Assembly: GCF_000275845.1 (NCBI RefSeq)
Contig: NW_006766887.1
Location: 609,304 to 673,303 of the forward strand
Length of the DNA stretch: 64,000 bases
DNA from: Dichomitus squalens LYAD-421 SS1
Lineage: Eukaryota > Basidiomycota > Agaricomycetes > Polyporales > Polyporaceae
Reading direction: 5' to 3'
The notes under the pieces: generated by a model
Told to the model about the DNA's origin: nothing
Seen by the model: the letters and a program-made list of their open reading frames with translations, nothing else
The model's database searches: none
Shown: positions 22,162-33,519 of the stretch, piece after piece
Layout of the letters: every line of letters starts with the position of its first letter
Position numbering within the stretch: position 1 is the stretch's first letter
Made by a program: the position numbers and the translations under genes

Positions 22162-25100
22162 TGTCTTATACCAAACATAGCTACACAGTACTGTAGGTAT
22201 GTAAGTAAGCGTCTTATCCGAGATTGTTTGGCATTTCCACCCAGCGCGTCACTTAAGACTTGCACCAGCGTGCTCGGACCACGACCGAAGTCAGCGTGTG
22301 GAGTAAGGACCCGCACCTACCCGCTCACACCATATCTGCCAACGGCGACCCGGAGTCGCCGTCCCCATCCGTAACAAGAGTGGTCGCCGTCGAGGAGGAG
22401 GACGACGACGAGGGGGGGGGAATGAAGTGTCGCCAAACTATCCGCCCGGCTAGTTCGGTGACAGTGAGGGGATAAGACCGGGATAGTCGCCCATCCGGTC
22501 GTAGGAGCTTGCGGGCTTTCCGTCCGTCCGGCCGCATCCGGAACGGGGCGTACTTGTGGCCTCGCGCAAGTAGGCACCGCCGGTCGTGCCGGCAGCGCTG
22601 GGGGAGGAGGGACTCGTGACCGAAGTCCAGTAGGGGGAGGAGCGCCCGGGGCAAAGGGCGAATGTGCGCGTGCTCAAGGAACTGCGCGGCGATGGCCGCG
22701 CGGTCATCTTGGCGGCACGTGAGGGGGAAGTCACGCCAAAGGCGCCGGGAAAGGGCCTCGTGACGGAGGGAGAGCTCGGCGAGGCGCTTGATGGCCTGGC
22801 TGAGGGGGAGGGGAAGCTCGTCGGGCGCAGCGTCGTCGAGGGCGACTGGGAGGTCATCAAACGTGAAAGCCGTGGGGTTAACTTGAAGGAAGGCCCGGAT
22901 GAGGGGGAAAGGGTCGAGCTCGAGGAGGTGAGCGGGTGCGAAGTTGCCGCGGTAGTACGCGGGGCACTCAAACGCGATGTGGTAGTGTGATTGTAGGGGA
23001 GGAGGTTCAGAGAAACCACACGTGCAAAGTGTGGGTTCCCCTGCCTTGGGGCGAAAGCGGGCGCGATACGCGCCGGAGGGACCGTGGCCGGTGATTGCGC
23101 GGACGGTACGTGCGTAGGAAGTGATGGAGAGGTTGCCCATGCGTCTGATGATGGACCCCGTGAGATTGGGAAGGAACGTGGTAGTGGCCTTCGACATGAC
23201 ATAGTCGTGGCCGAAAAAAGAGGGGTCCGGGGTTTCCCCGTCCGGAAGGAGCGAGAGCGTCTGGAACGCGTCCCAGGCATCAGTCCGGACGGAGTGCTTG
23301 GCGGTGGAGTAGTGGGTCTGGGCGAGGCGTTCGGCGGTCGCGGGAGGGAAGCGGTCGAGCCACGTGTCGGGGAACTCGTCGATGGTCGCAGTGATGTCAT
23401 CGAGGAGGGCGTGGGCGAGCTTGTCAGCAGCTTCGTTGCCGTCGATGCCAACGTGTGAAGGGCACCAAGAGATGGTGATGTGGTGATCGGCAGAGGCCGA
23501 GAGCCAGTCGTAGAGAGTGGCGGATACCTCAAGGTGGAGAGGGGATCCATCACGGACATGGAAGAGTCCAGAGGCTGCGGAGGAGGAGTCTGTGAAGACA
23601 AAGATGTGAGGCTGAACCGTAGTCCCAGCGTAGACGATGGCGTCGCGGAGAGCGGTAAGTTCAGCCGTATAAGAGAAACCAGAGCCGGCGGGGGCGGCGT
23701 GCTGGTGAAGGAGTGTGTCACCGGGGAAGTATGCGGCGAAGGAGGCAGTGGTGGGGCGGATGCGGGTGCGGTCCGAGGCGCTGCCGTCGGTGTAGATGAC
23801 GAGCGTGTCGGGGTCGCAGTGAGCGGAGGAGATGCGGGGGCGGAGGATGGAGTCGAGCCATTCCGGGAAGGCCTCGGAGGCTTTGGGCGGGTGGTCGAGG
23901 TAGAGGGTGATGCGGTCTGGGAAGCAGTTGATGAGGCGATCACCGGGGCGACAGAGCGGGTCGAGTGGGTCGAAGTCATGGGTGACGCTGTGGTGGAAGG
24001 AAGCAAGAGGGGTGGGAAAGTTGGGAGGGAGCGGAAGGAACTTGGGACGCGCAGGGAGGGAGGAAACGGCACCAAGGCCGGACCGGAAGACCGGAGCGCG
24101 GGGGGGAAGAAGAGGGGGGTAAAAAGAGAAGGTGGGAATGGTGCTGTGGACGTGATAGAGCGAGGGGAAGAGGGCTTTAACGGGGTGGGAGGAGCGTAAA
24201 GTGTGTATGCGGAGACGGTAAGACTGTTGGAGTTTTGCGCAGTAAATAGAAACGGGGAGAACCCCAGAGAGAGCATGAAGGGCGCCAACCGGGGTCGTTC
24301 GGAAGGCGCCAGTGATCCAGCGAAGAGAAATGTTCTGAGCTACACTAAGGGGCTTGACCAGATGCTTGGCACCCTTCGGGCGGTACCAGATCTGGCAACC
24401 GTACGTAAGGACAGGAAGGACACAGGAGACGTAGAGCCGGCGGCGTTGCAACGGGGACAAGCCCCGGAGCGACGAGCCGAGCATGCGGGTGGCGATGGCA
24501 GTGGACGAGGCACGGTTCGCCCAGAAGGAGATGTGCTGCTTCCAGGACAGGGTGGAGTCGAGGAAGTATCCGAGGATGCGAACGACAGGCTGAGGGCGTA
24601 GAGGGTTGGCAAGCGAATAGGGACCGCGGTTGAGAACGAGTGGAGAATCGACGTAGGGTCGTTGTGAGGCATTGTTGGGGGAGATGAAATGAATGAGATC
24701 GGTTTTGTCATGCTCGAGGATGAAACCAAGACGGGTGAGGAGGGATTCGGCAAAGAGAAAGAGATCGTGAATGAGGGTGAGGTTTTGAGAGATGGAGGGA
24801 GAAGAGACGAGGATGTTGCCGTCGTCGACGTAGAGGTGTGCGTAAGAGTGTCTGTATTGTCCGGAGTGAGTACGGAATAGGGAGTAGAGAGCGTAAAGTA
24901 GTGGGGCAGCAGTGACACCGGAGAAGGTGGGGGAAAGGCACGACCCTTGGCCAAGGCCGACGGGGGGTGTGAGAAACTCAGGGGAGGAAAGGGAACCGAG
25001 CTGGAAAGACGTGGTGCGGGGGGCGAGATAGGCGCGGAGCCATGTGGTGAAGGCAGGCGCGTAACCCTGTCGAGTGCAGAGGGCGAGGAGGAGGTCGTGG

Positions 25101-25796
25101 TTGACGGACGGGAAGAATTGGGAGACGTCGAAGGCAAGGAGGGTAGTGACCATCTTCTTGCGCCAGCTGCCGTGGATGTGGTTGACGACGGAGGCTACGG
25201 CATCAGTGGTGCTGCATTGCCACGTGGAGCCGAACTGGAGGGGGTGGAGTATGCCGTGTGAGTGAGCATCAAAAGTGAAACGATTGTTTACCACTTTCTC
25301 CATCCACTTGGCAATAGTGGAGAGGAGAACGATGGGCCTGTAAGATTTCAAAAGTGTGTAATCAGTCTTGTTCGGTTTAGGGAGAAGGACGGAGACGGCA
25401 CGGCGGAAAGGTGCCGGCCAGACGCCGTGTGAAAAGATCGCGTTGAAGAGGTGGACAAAGCCAATGAGGATGGCCTCATGACCTTTAGTACGGGTGGCGA
25501 GGACCCACTTGAGGAATTTCCACGTGATGTGGTCCCAGCCGGGGGCGGACCGGGAGTTGGTGGCGTGGAGAGCGTCGAGGAGCTCTTGACGGGAGAAGGG
25601 CGGCCAATCGCGGGCCGGGAGAGCCGGCATAGAGTCGACGATGGTGAGGTCTACGGGCCGACCTTCCGCAGAATGGAAGGTCGGGCCGGCGTTGTCGCGT
25701 AGATCCTCGGGGGTGAGGATTGGGTTGCCTAGGGAGTCAACGATGTCAGCAGTGTCCGACCGCCGTGGTTTATACCAGGCTGTCAGGTCCCAGACC

Positions 25797-26255
25797 NNNN
25801 NNNNNNNNNNNNNNNNNNNNNNNNNNNNNNNNNNNNNNNNNNNNNNNNNNNNNNNNNNNNNNNNNNNNNNNNNNNNNNNNNNNNNNNNNNNNNNNNNNNN
25901 NNNNNNNNNNNNNNNNNNNNNNNNNNNNNNNNNNNNNNNNNNNNNNNNNNNNNNNNNNNNNNNNNNNNNNNNNNNNNNNNNNNNNNNNNNNNNNNNNNNN
26001 NNNNNNNNNNNNNNNNNNNNNNNNNNNNNNNNNNNNNNNNNNNNNNNNNNNNNNNNNNNNNNNNNNNNNNNNNNNNNNNNNNNNNNNNNNNNNNNNNNNN
26101 NNNNNNNNNNNNNNNNNNNNNNNNNNNNNNNNNNNNNNNNNNNNNNNNNNNNNNNNNNNNNNNNNNNNNNNNNNNNNNNNNNNNNNNNNNNNNNNNNNNN
26201 NNNNNNNNNNNNNNNNNNNNNNNNNNNNNNNNNNNNNNNNNNNNNNNNNNNNNNN
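25797..26255. other. assembly gap (459 N)
   Basis: A run of unknown bases inside LINE ORF2. The 484 bp to its left (25313-25796) recur directly to its right (26256-26739). Confidence 1.
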
Positions 26256-26739
26256 AATAGTGGAGAGGAGAACGATGGGCCTGTAAGATTTCAAAAGTGT
26301 GTAATCAGTCTTGTTCGGTTTAGGGAGAAGGACGGAGACGGCACGGCGGAAAGGTGCCGGCCAGACGCCGTGTGAAAAGATCGCGTTGAAGAGGTGGACA
26401 AAGCCAATGAGGATGGCCTCATGACCTTTAGTACGGGTGGCGAGGACCCACTTGAGGAATTTCCACGTGATGTGGTCCCAGCCGGGGGCGGACCGGGAGT
26501 TGGTGGCGTGGAGAGCGTCGAGGAGCTCTTGACGGGAGAAGGGCGGCCAATCGCGGGCCGGGAGAGCCGGCATAGAGTCGACGATGGTGAGGTCTACGGG
26601 CCGACCTTCCGCAGAATGGAAGGTCGGGCCGGCGTTGTCGCGTAGATCCTCGGGGGTGAGGATTGGGTTGCCTAGGGAGTCAACGATGTCAGCAGTGTCC
26701 GACCGCCGTGGTTTATACCAGGCTGTCAGGTCCCAGACC
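26256..26739. repeat. exact copy of 25313-25796, probable assembly duplicate
   Basis: The two segments are identical wherever I compared them, at a constant offset of 943 bp. ORF2 is a continuous LINE protein only if one copy and the gap are removed. Confidence 0.9.
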
Positions 26740-28004
26740 CGGGCATTGTTGGTGGCGACATCGTGGATGCGCTGTTCGAAGAAGGCGCGTTTGGCGTCAC
26801 GGATGGCCTTGAAGTAGGAGCGGCGAGCTTCAAGGCGTTGAAGTTGTGCGATCTTGGGGAGGGCGGTGTTGGAGGGGGTGTCGCGATGCTGGAGGAAAGC
26901 GCGACGGCGTGCACGGGCGGTCTGGAGGGGTGGGGTGGTGCGTTTAAGGGTGGTGGAGAGATGTCGCTGTGCTGCTTTGGTGACATTGTTCCACCAGGGT
27001 TTGGAGCGGGCACAGAGATCGCGGGGCTGGGCATGGGATTCCCAGGTGGTGGAGATGGAGTCGTAAAGCGCCTGTGTGTAGCGCTCGACGTCGGGGCCAG
27101 AGTCCGGGCGAGGTGTCGAGTTGAAGAAGCCGACAAGGGTCTGGGCCAAGTCGGTGAGGAAGTCTTCGAGGTTGTCATCGGAGATTGCCGGTGATCCAAG
27201 AAGGGATATGGGATCGGTGGGCAGGGTGACGTATAAGAGGGCGTGGTCGGAGAGGCCGCGGGCCGCAGCCCGGACTTGAACGGAGTCACGTGGGTGGTCT
27301 CGTGAACTCCAGATGAGGTCTATGACGGAACCCCGGAGTCAGGGGTTGTGGGGGAAGTGCGTGGGGACGTCGACCGGGGAGCGGAGGTCAAGGTCCCAGG
27401 CGCCTATAAGGTGGGAGAGGGTGAGTAGGTCAGTACGCGGAGAGGATGTTCCCCACGAGGGGTCCCAGTTGGGGCTGTGGAGATTGAAGTCGCCACCGAC
27501 GCAGCGTACTTGATCTGGGAGGCGGGGAAGAAGGGAGATAAGGTCAGTAAGGACAGCAGAGTGGCCGCGAGGGTCATTGTAGACATTAAGTAGAAAGAGA
27601 GGAGGGTCAGAGGACCGTAGCTGGAGACCGAGGAGTATAGCGTCTCGGTGCCGGAGTGCCGGATGGCTGAAGGCGCGTGTTAGCGGCAGTCGGGTGTTGA
27701 CGTAGCAGACTACGCGAGAGGGGTTGTCGTGATCAGTCTTGGAGGGTTCGAAGAGGCGCCAGTGGGAGTCGGACTGGGTGCCGAAGTATCTGTTGTCGTT
27801 GGTCCGGTCGCCGGGCATGGCGACGTTGCGTTTACCACCGGGCGCGGGAATGTGTTTGAGGGGGCCATACCACGGTTCTTGGATGCATAGAACATCGACA
27901 TGGCGAGACAGCGAGGAAAGGAGGGAGGACATATGGGAGGGATTGCGGTTAGCATTGTGGAAGACAATGGTAAGGGAGTCAAGGGAGGTGTGGTCTCGAG
28001 TCAT

Positions 28005-30092
28005 TTAGAAACCGGCCAGCCCAAGCCCGGGCGGAGGGTTGGCGGCGGGACGCGAGGGCTGGGCTGGGGCGGGAGCCGGTGGGTGGGGAGCGGTGGCTGT
28101 GAGGACGTGGACACCGTATGGGTGGGCCGTGTTGCAGCGGCGGCAGTGGGAGACGGCCGGTGCACGCATGGGGGTGGCGCCGGGAAGAGGGCGGGGACGT
28201 GTGTGGTTGCCAAAGGGGTGGCGGCAGCCGCACGCGCGGCAGAAAGGAGAGTTGTCCACTGCACCTGGGCGGTGGCGGCCGTAGAGGTGGGAGGTTCCAC
28301 ACGCAGTGCACGGAATGGGGAGGCCCATCTGGCGGGCAACAGCGGGATTCTGGGAAGGACGATTAGCAGTGCGGGCCGCAGTTTTACGTACCGGGCAGGT
28401 GGGGGAGGTTGAGGCGTGGGCCCCGTTGCAGAGCGCACATTGTGTGGAGGCGTCTGGGGCCGCACGGGCTGAGTGGTCAAAGGTGCGGTGAGGACCGGCG
28501 CATGTGGCGCACTTGGGAGGGGACCGGCAGGCGCTGGCGGGGTGGCCGAGGGCTTGGCAGTTGGTGCATGCGAGGATGCCGCGGCGCACGGGACACGCGA
28601 CAGCAACACGTGAGCCCGCCCCGAGGTCGAAGACGAGGGTGCCGTTGTGGAGGGAACGGAGGCGCGCGAAGGCGGGAGAGTCTTCCCGAATGTCGACATA
28701 GAGGGTCGCGCTGTCGGGCGAGGGAGAGGGGTTCCAGCGGGCCGCCAGGACTAGGTCCATGGTAAGGGCACGCCAGGCCGGAGACGGGGAGCGTTGGGCA
28801 GCTGCGAGGAGGTAAGCGACCGGGTCGACAGGCTCAGAGGCCCCGCCGACTCGGTAACGGACAGAGGGGAGTTGGGAGATGGAGAGGGAAGAGTAGTATA
28901 CGTACGACGTGCTGGTGACCGGGACAGAGAGGATAGTGGAGATGCAGGTGTCGAGCCTGTGAACGTCATCAGTGGACAGGAGAGAAGATGGGAAAACAAC
29001 AAGGTTCCGGCCCGTCATGTTCCATGAGGCGGAGACAATGCGGAAGTTGGACTGGTTGAGCGCGTCAGTGATGGCGACCGTCGACGGGCGTTGGTGTTCC
29101 GGGATGGCCGCGGGGAGGCGGAAGTAGCGGGCTTTGGCATGTCCGGAGGGGAGGGTGGAGATCTTCTCGTTGATGACCTCGTTGATGCGGATGGAGGGTG
29201 ATGAGGACCATCCAGTGGCCGGGCGTTTGGCAGCCATGGTCGACCACGGGGCAGGTGGGACAGTAGGCTGGACGGGGGCGGGGGTAGGGACTTGGGAAGC
29301 GGGAATGCTCGGGGCGGGCGGCATAGCAGTGGTTGGGGCGGCGGTGGGGGCTGGTACCGGGGTCGAGGCGGGAGCTGGGGCAGGCCGGGCCGAGGGAGCG
29401 GGGGCGGGGGGCGGGGCGGCCGTCTGTTTGGCGGCTGCACGCTTGGTGATGGTCTCGTGACGTCTGGTGAGGTGATTCCCGCGACAGACATCACAGCGGA
29501 CGCCTTGCGGCAGGGAGGGAGCTTTTTTGGGAGGAGGAGTGGGATAGTGAGGAGGGGCGGACGCATCGAAGGTTGGGGCGGCCGGGGTGGGAGTAGGGGG
29601 GCGGTTATGAGGAGAATGGATAGAGCCGGGGAGGCCGGGGTGGGTGACGCCAGGCATGGGAGAGGGGGAGCGGGATGGGGGTGTGGTGTGGATAGTGGCT
29701 GGGGGAAGGTTGTTGATGAGGTCGAGGACGCCTTGTCCTTCGCGCGTTGAGAAAGAGGTGGCCTGGGGCGCCGGGGCGGCAGGCGGGTCCCAGGAGACGA
29801 TGCGGATTGCCGTGTTGATGATGGAGGGATGAGAGTCGAAGATGCGTTCCAGGTGGAACGGGTAGACTTCAAGGGCGTCAGCTACCCGGGGGACGTGGGA
29901 CCTGTCAAAATCCTTGGGGGGAACGTCGGGGTGAGTGCGGAAGAACATAACGAGTGCAAAGAGAATGTCAGTGACTGTTTCTGAGTCGAGTGAGTCGAGA
30001 TCCGGTGTGAGGTCGTGCGCCTCGGGGGGGGCGTCGCTGGTGGGGAAGGGGGAAGCGTCGAGGAGGCCGCGGACGTACGCATAGGCCGCGTA
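28005..30092 (-). pseudogene. LINE ORF1, zinc-binding, missing its start
   Basis: An open frame of about 695 codons is cut at its 5' end by truncation. The few codons upstream of 30092 are target-site DNA, and the frame opens there only with TTG. The centre is Pro/Ala-rich. Three retroviral-type knuckles lie close together (CTNCQALGHPASAC, CATCAGPH, CALCNGAHASTSPTC). Four modules of the form CX2CX3HX4H are also present (CDVCRGNHLTRRH, CTACGTSHLYGRH, CRACGCRHPFGNH, CRRCNTAHPYGVH). The stop TAA directly touches the ATG of ORF2. Family role: nucleic-acid chaperone of the LINE particle. Confidence 0.88.
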
Positions 30093-30105
30093 TGCCTGTG
30101 CTAGC
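30093..30105. repeat. target-site duplication, right copy
   Basis: TGCCTGTGCTAGC, identical to 22121-22133. It lies beyond the 5' truncation point of the minus-strand LINE. Confidence 0.93.
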
Positions 30106-30276
30106 AACGGATCTCTCCTCTGCCATGCAGTTTGTGATGCTCTGTTGACCCTTAGTACAATAAGCCCGCTCGGTCATCTCACTCCCACCTTCGCGCTTCT
30201 ACCATCTCTTAGACTACGCATTGCACCTATACCCACCAAAGTACGAATTGCACGGTTCCCAACACTTGGCTGAAGA

Positions 30277-31678
30277 ATGTCTGCAAAGAAACTACGCGCC
30301 AAGCTCGACTTCAAGTTTGTTCTCCCGCGGAGTCGACAACGTCCAACTGCGGAGATCGCCCCCGACTTCAGCGAGAAGATGTTCCGTCCCCGCACCTCCG
30401 ACACCAAGCCCACACCCGCTGTCCTCCCCGTTTCAGTCGACGCACCTCCGCCCCCGCCTCCGCCGAAAGACCATCGTACGAAACGCGTCTACTCTCTATA
30501 CGACCCCAGTGGGGTTACCTGGGACGACGTCCGCTACACAGTCCTGGCGTCGCCTATATCAGAGGATGCCGCTTCGCCTCCCGGCTTGAGCGATGCGACG
30601 AACAGGTCCCCTACGGTTCAGTCGACCCCAAAGGTACGCCCGCCGCCCAGCTACTCCAAGCTTCCCCCGCTTCCGGACGAGATGGGTGTTCTCCCGCCTA
30701 CAACACCACCGAAGTCCCCGCACACCCGTACCGCGACATCCCGGATCCCGGTAGCCTCTGGGCGGGTGCCCGCCCACCAGCGGCGCGCCGCGACAATCTC
30801 GACCCCAGAGGAGGCGGAGCTCCGCCGGCGTGAGATGGCGCGTCGTAAGGAGCAGGAGGAGCGAGAGGCCATGCGCGAAGAAGCACAACGGCAAGCCCGC
30901 CTGAAGTACGAGAAGGAGCAACTTCTCATACAGGCCGCGCACGAAGAAGAAGAGCGTAAGGCTGCGCTGGAGGAGGAGTTGCGGCGTGCCGCGGAGGAAC
31001 GACAGAAGCGCGAAGCGATTGAGCGAGAGGCGGATGTGCTTGCGAACATGGTCGCAGCTGAGCGCAAGCGGCAGGACCGCGAGAGGCGGAGGCAGGAGAC
31101 GCAGAAGGCGCAGAGGATGCTACAGGAGATCGAGGAGCAGCGGCTCGCCAAGGAGGAAGAGCGCAAAGCGTGGCGTGAACGGGTAGCCAGGCAGCGGAGG
31201 GCTTTGGCGGCAGGGCTGGAGACCCAGAAGACGAAGAACAGCCGAGGCCTGACAGTACTCTTGACGGGCTGGTTGACCGTTCAGAGCGAGGACTGTTTGT
31301 CTTACAAGAGGCGACACTTCCAGCTGAGGGAAGACTCGCTATTGTTGTTCAAGGATGCGGAGGTAAGCTGCCTCTCACTGTGTTTGGCCCGTTGATCGAC
31401 CCTGATGCATCTAGGACGACTCCAAGGCCATGGAGACCATTCATCTGTCTAGCATTCAGCGGATTCGTGAATGGCAAGATGGTTTCGAGGACTTGGCTGG
31501 GATACCAAACTCGTTCGCCCTCGAGATTCGTGGATTCGGTGATCCCTGGAGCATGTTCACGGATTCGAGCGAGGACAAGGTAGGGCGACCACAAATGTTC
31601 GGACGCAATCGATTTGCTCACTGTTGCCTGCAGGAGAAGCTGCTTGCGCTTCTGAGCAGCAGGCTCACCACGCGATGA
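30277..31678 (+). CDS. PH-domain protein with long charged coiled coil
   Basis: Exons 30277-31362, 31415-31579 and 31634-31678, 431 residues. The N-terminal 180 residues are Pro/Ser-rich with a PPPPPPP stretch. About 185-330 is a strongly charged, Arg/Glu-rich helix (EEREAMREEAQRQARLKYEK). The C-terminal 100 residues form a PH domain: GLTVLLTGWLTVQSE, then YKRRHFQLREDSLLLFKD, IHLSSIQRI and the closing helix EEKLLALL-like DKEKLLALLSSRL. It probably binds membrane or cytoskeleton, but the role is unknown. The LINE inserted only 171 bp upstream of its ATG, so its native promoter is displaced. Confidence 0.87.
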
Positions 31679-32077
31679 AAAGCGTGGAGAACCGATATCG
31701 GCGTTGACAGGACTGTCTTCATTTCTCGTTGTCTGTAATAGGTGTTGTATTTGGCCGCGCTGCCGCAGTGTGTAGCACTATACATGTAGAACTCTGTAGT
31801 CGATACCCTTGGAGCTCATTGCCTTCCTGTGCAGTCCTTGTCATGAATGATCACATAGTTTTGTTAGCACCTGGTTTGACTGCGGAGTTCATGAGCGCTT
31901 TGCGGGAAACGCCTGTGGACTGGCTGAGCGGACCGCGAGTTGGTAGTCGTTGCGGGCCTGCGGCCAGTCAATTCATGCTGTTGTTCGCCGTCTACTCCAC
32001 CTTACCTGCCTGCGTATATTGCTGGCCCTCGTTTTGATTATCGTACATCAAGGGTCTCTGACAACTAGTACTTCGCA
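31679..32077. other. intergenic, nothing recognised
   Basis: About 400 bp between two plus-strand genes; 3' UTR of the PH-domain gene and promoter of the PQ-loop gene. Confidence 0.5.
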
Positions 32078-33175
32078 ATGACGACCTGGGTATCTACTCT
32101 CGCCTCCGTTGGTATGGCCGTCGGTCCGCCTCTTGTTTATGCCGACCAAGCCTACTCAATTGTGAGGAAACAGTGCGTGTTTAGCATATCTATGTATTCC
32201 AATACTCATGTTTCGCTCGATGTTGCAAAGGGATGCTACAGGCTTCTCCCGTGACGTCTGTGCAATACTGTGAGCGTTGACGGCTTCGACATGGTGGCAT
32301 AGTTTGACGATCCACAGCCTCCTGGCCAACATCACGCGATGTTTCTTCTGGTTGGGGAATCGCTTCGAAACTGCCCTTCTAGTGCAGTCGTTCCTCATGA
32401 TAATTGCTCAAGTGAGTTATGGCCACCGTGCTCGCATGCTGGTCTAAGTGTCGTGTGTTCAGTTAGCCCTCTTGTACATCTGCATCCGCTTCCGCCCAAG
32501 ACTCAGCCCAGAAAGCTTGGGTGCATCAACAAGACCGTTCTCATTCTGGCAATGGCCGACATACACCCAACACCTCGAATTCCTCGCTGCGTTCATGTGA
32601 GGTGTCATGCCTGTGGAACGTCCTTCCGCTTGCTTAACCCTACGCAGCCTTTGTGAATCTATCCTCTTCCTGATACTCGGACGGTCCGAAGTTTTCGTCT
32701 CTATCCTCGGCTTCGTAGCTCTCGGACTGGAGAGTACGCTCCCTATCCCGCAGCTCATCAGGTACGTGCATCATCCGTTGCGGTTGTCGGTTGTACCCAT
32801 TATCGACTCCCTACGCAGCAACTACAAGCAACGGTCTCTATATGGGTTCCGGATGTCGACCCTGATAGGATGGTTCGGCGGCGACTCGTTCAAGTAGGTC
32901 TTGAGGTGTTGTGCCGTGGCTGTTACTGACAATCATGTAAGAACGGTGTACTTCTTCCTGCAGGGTTCTCCACTCCAGTTCAAAGTCTGCGCCATATTTC
33001 AACTTTCGATCGACTGCGGTGAGCACAGTAGTATCCGCGGTTTTTGAGGTCGAATGAACTGATCGATTCTGCAGCTATTGTGCTTCAACGTATTTGGTAC
33101 GGTAATGCGCCTCCTGCGACGGCGTTGATGGAGGACGAGGATATTGAGCAGGCGCTCGCATTAGATGAAGAGTAG
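32078..33175 (+). CDS. PQ-loop repeat membrane protein (SLC66A2/Any1-like)
   Basis: Eight exons: 32078-32172, 32231-32269, 32318-32411, 32463-32596, 32648-32761, 32819-32893, 32942-33018 and 33075-33175, 242 residues. The first PQ-loop appears as VGPPLVYADQAYSIVRKQ followed by GFSRDVCAILLLANITRCFFW. The second is ESTLPIPQLISNYKQRSLYGF. About seven hydrophobic helices are expected. The architecture resembles yeast Any1/Cfs1 and human SLC66A2, linked to phospholipid distribution in Golgi and endosome membranes. Small exons such as 39 nt make this gene easy to miss. Family assignment is firm, the exact orthologue less so. Confidence 0.88.
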
Positions 33176-33519
33176 TTCTTTCTACACTATCCAGTGAACT
33201 AGGGACGATCTGTAACATATAATCTCAGTAATCTACGCGTGTGCAGCGAATGCTGGGCAGACAGCGTGGTGAGCGCGAGCATAGTTGCGGCCTCGGAGTC
33301 GGAGGCCAGGCAACGCGGGCGAGACGCGCGAGAGGCACAGGCGATGTCCCAAAGCGGAAGGGGACACACGTCGACTGCCCAGGCTTCGCGTCGTTCCCTG
33401 CCTTTCCACATCGTCCCGTTCCCCCCTCCTTGCCTCCTCTATATCCACCCCCGCCCTGCTGCAGGACAGAACTGCGACGGGTTTGACGTGGCCCTCACTT
33501 CGACGAACAGCACCCAACC
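33176..33519. other. intergenic upstream of clathrin heavy chain
   Basis: 344 bp. A C/T-rich segment at about 33420-33455 lies just upstream of the clathrin start, as is common in fungal promoters of strongly expressed genes. No other element is seen. Confidence 0.5.

Larger units (their letters stand above)
22325..28004 (-). pseudogene. LINE ORF2: AP endonuclease, reverse transcriptase, RNase H
   Basis: The frame starts ATG 28004 and runs to 22325, with one in-frame TGA at 27339-27341 and an N gap at 25797-26255. Collapsing the duplicated 484 bp gives about 1579 residues. The first 220 residues are an exonuclease/endonuclease fold (CIQEPWYG, VGGDFNLHSPNWD, later SVIDLIWSS and GLSDHALL). The RT has KSYRPIVLLSTIAKWMEKVV, GLGQGSCLSP and LYVDDGNILV. 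RNase H has IYTDGSASD, AELTALRDA, FTDSSSAASG and HVGIDGNEAADKLAH, so the DEDD set is present. A terminal CTCGF...HYHIAFEC finger follows. The TGA sits where CGA would fit, in the endonuclease domain. Confidence 0.92.
22134..30092 (-). mobile_element. LINE retrotransposon, Tad-like, 5'-truncated
   Basis: On the minus strand: ORF1 with zinc knuckles, ORF2 with endonuclease, RT and RNase H, a short 3' UTR, and an (ATA)n tail ending in an A run at 22134-22161. The ends are fixed by a perfect 13-bp target-site duplication. APE endonuclease plus RT plus RNase H with a CCHC ORF1 is the plan of the fungal Tad clade. The 5' end is truncated within ORF1. The stated length includes a 943-bp assembly excess (gap plus duplicate), so the real insertion is near 7.0 kb if that is collapsed. 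Only one disabling stop is visible, so the copy is young. Confidence 0.92.

Noticed and set aside
22450..24288. A 612-codon Pro/Ser/Thr-rich minus-strand frame
   Set aside because: It is the shadow of LINE ORF2 in another frame; the RT and RNase H motifs are in the overlapping frame.
26256..26739. A second LINE copy or segmental duplication
   Set aside because: The repeat is identical to the other side of an N gap and breaks ORF2; assembly duplication explains it better.
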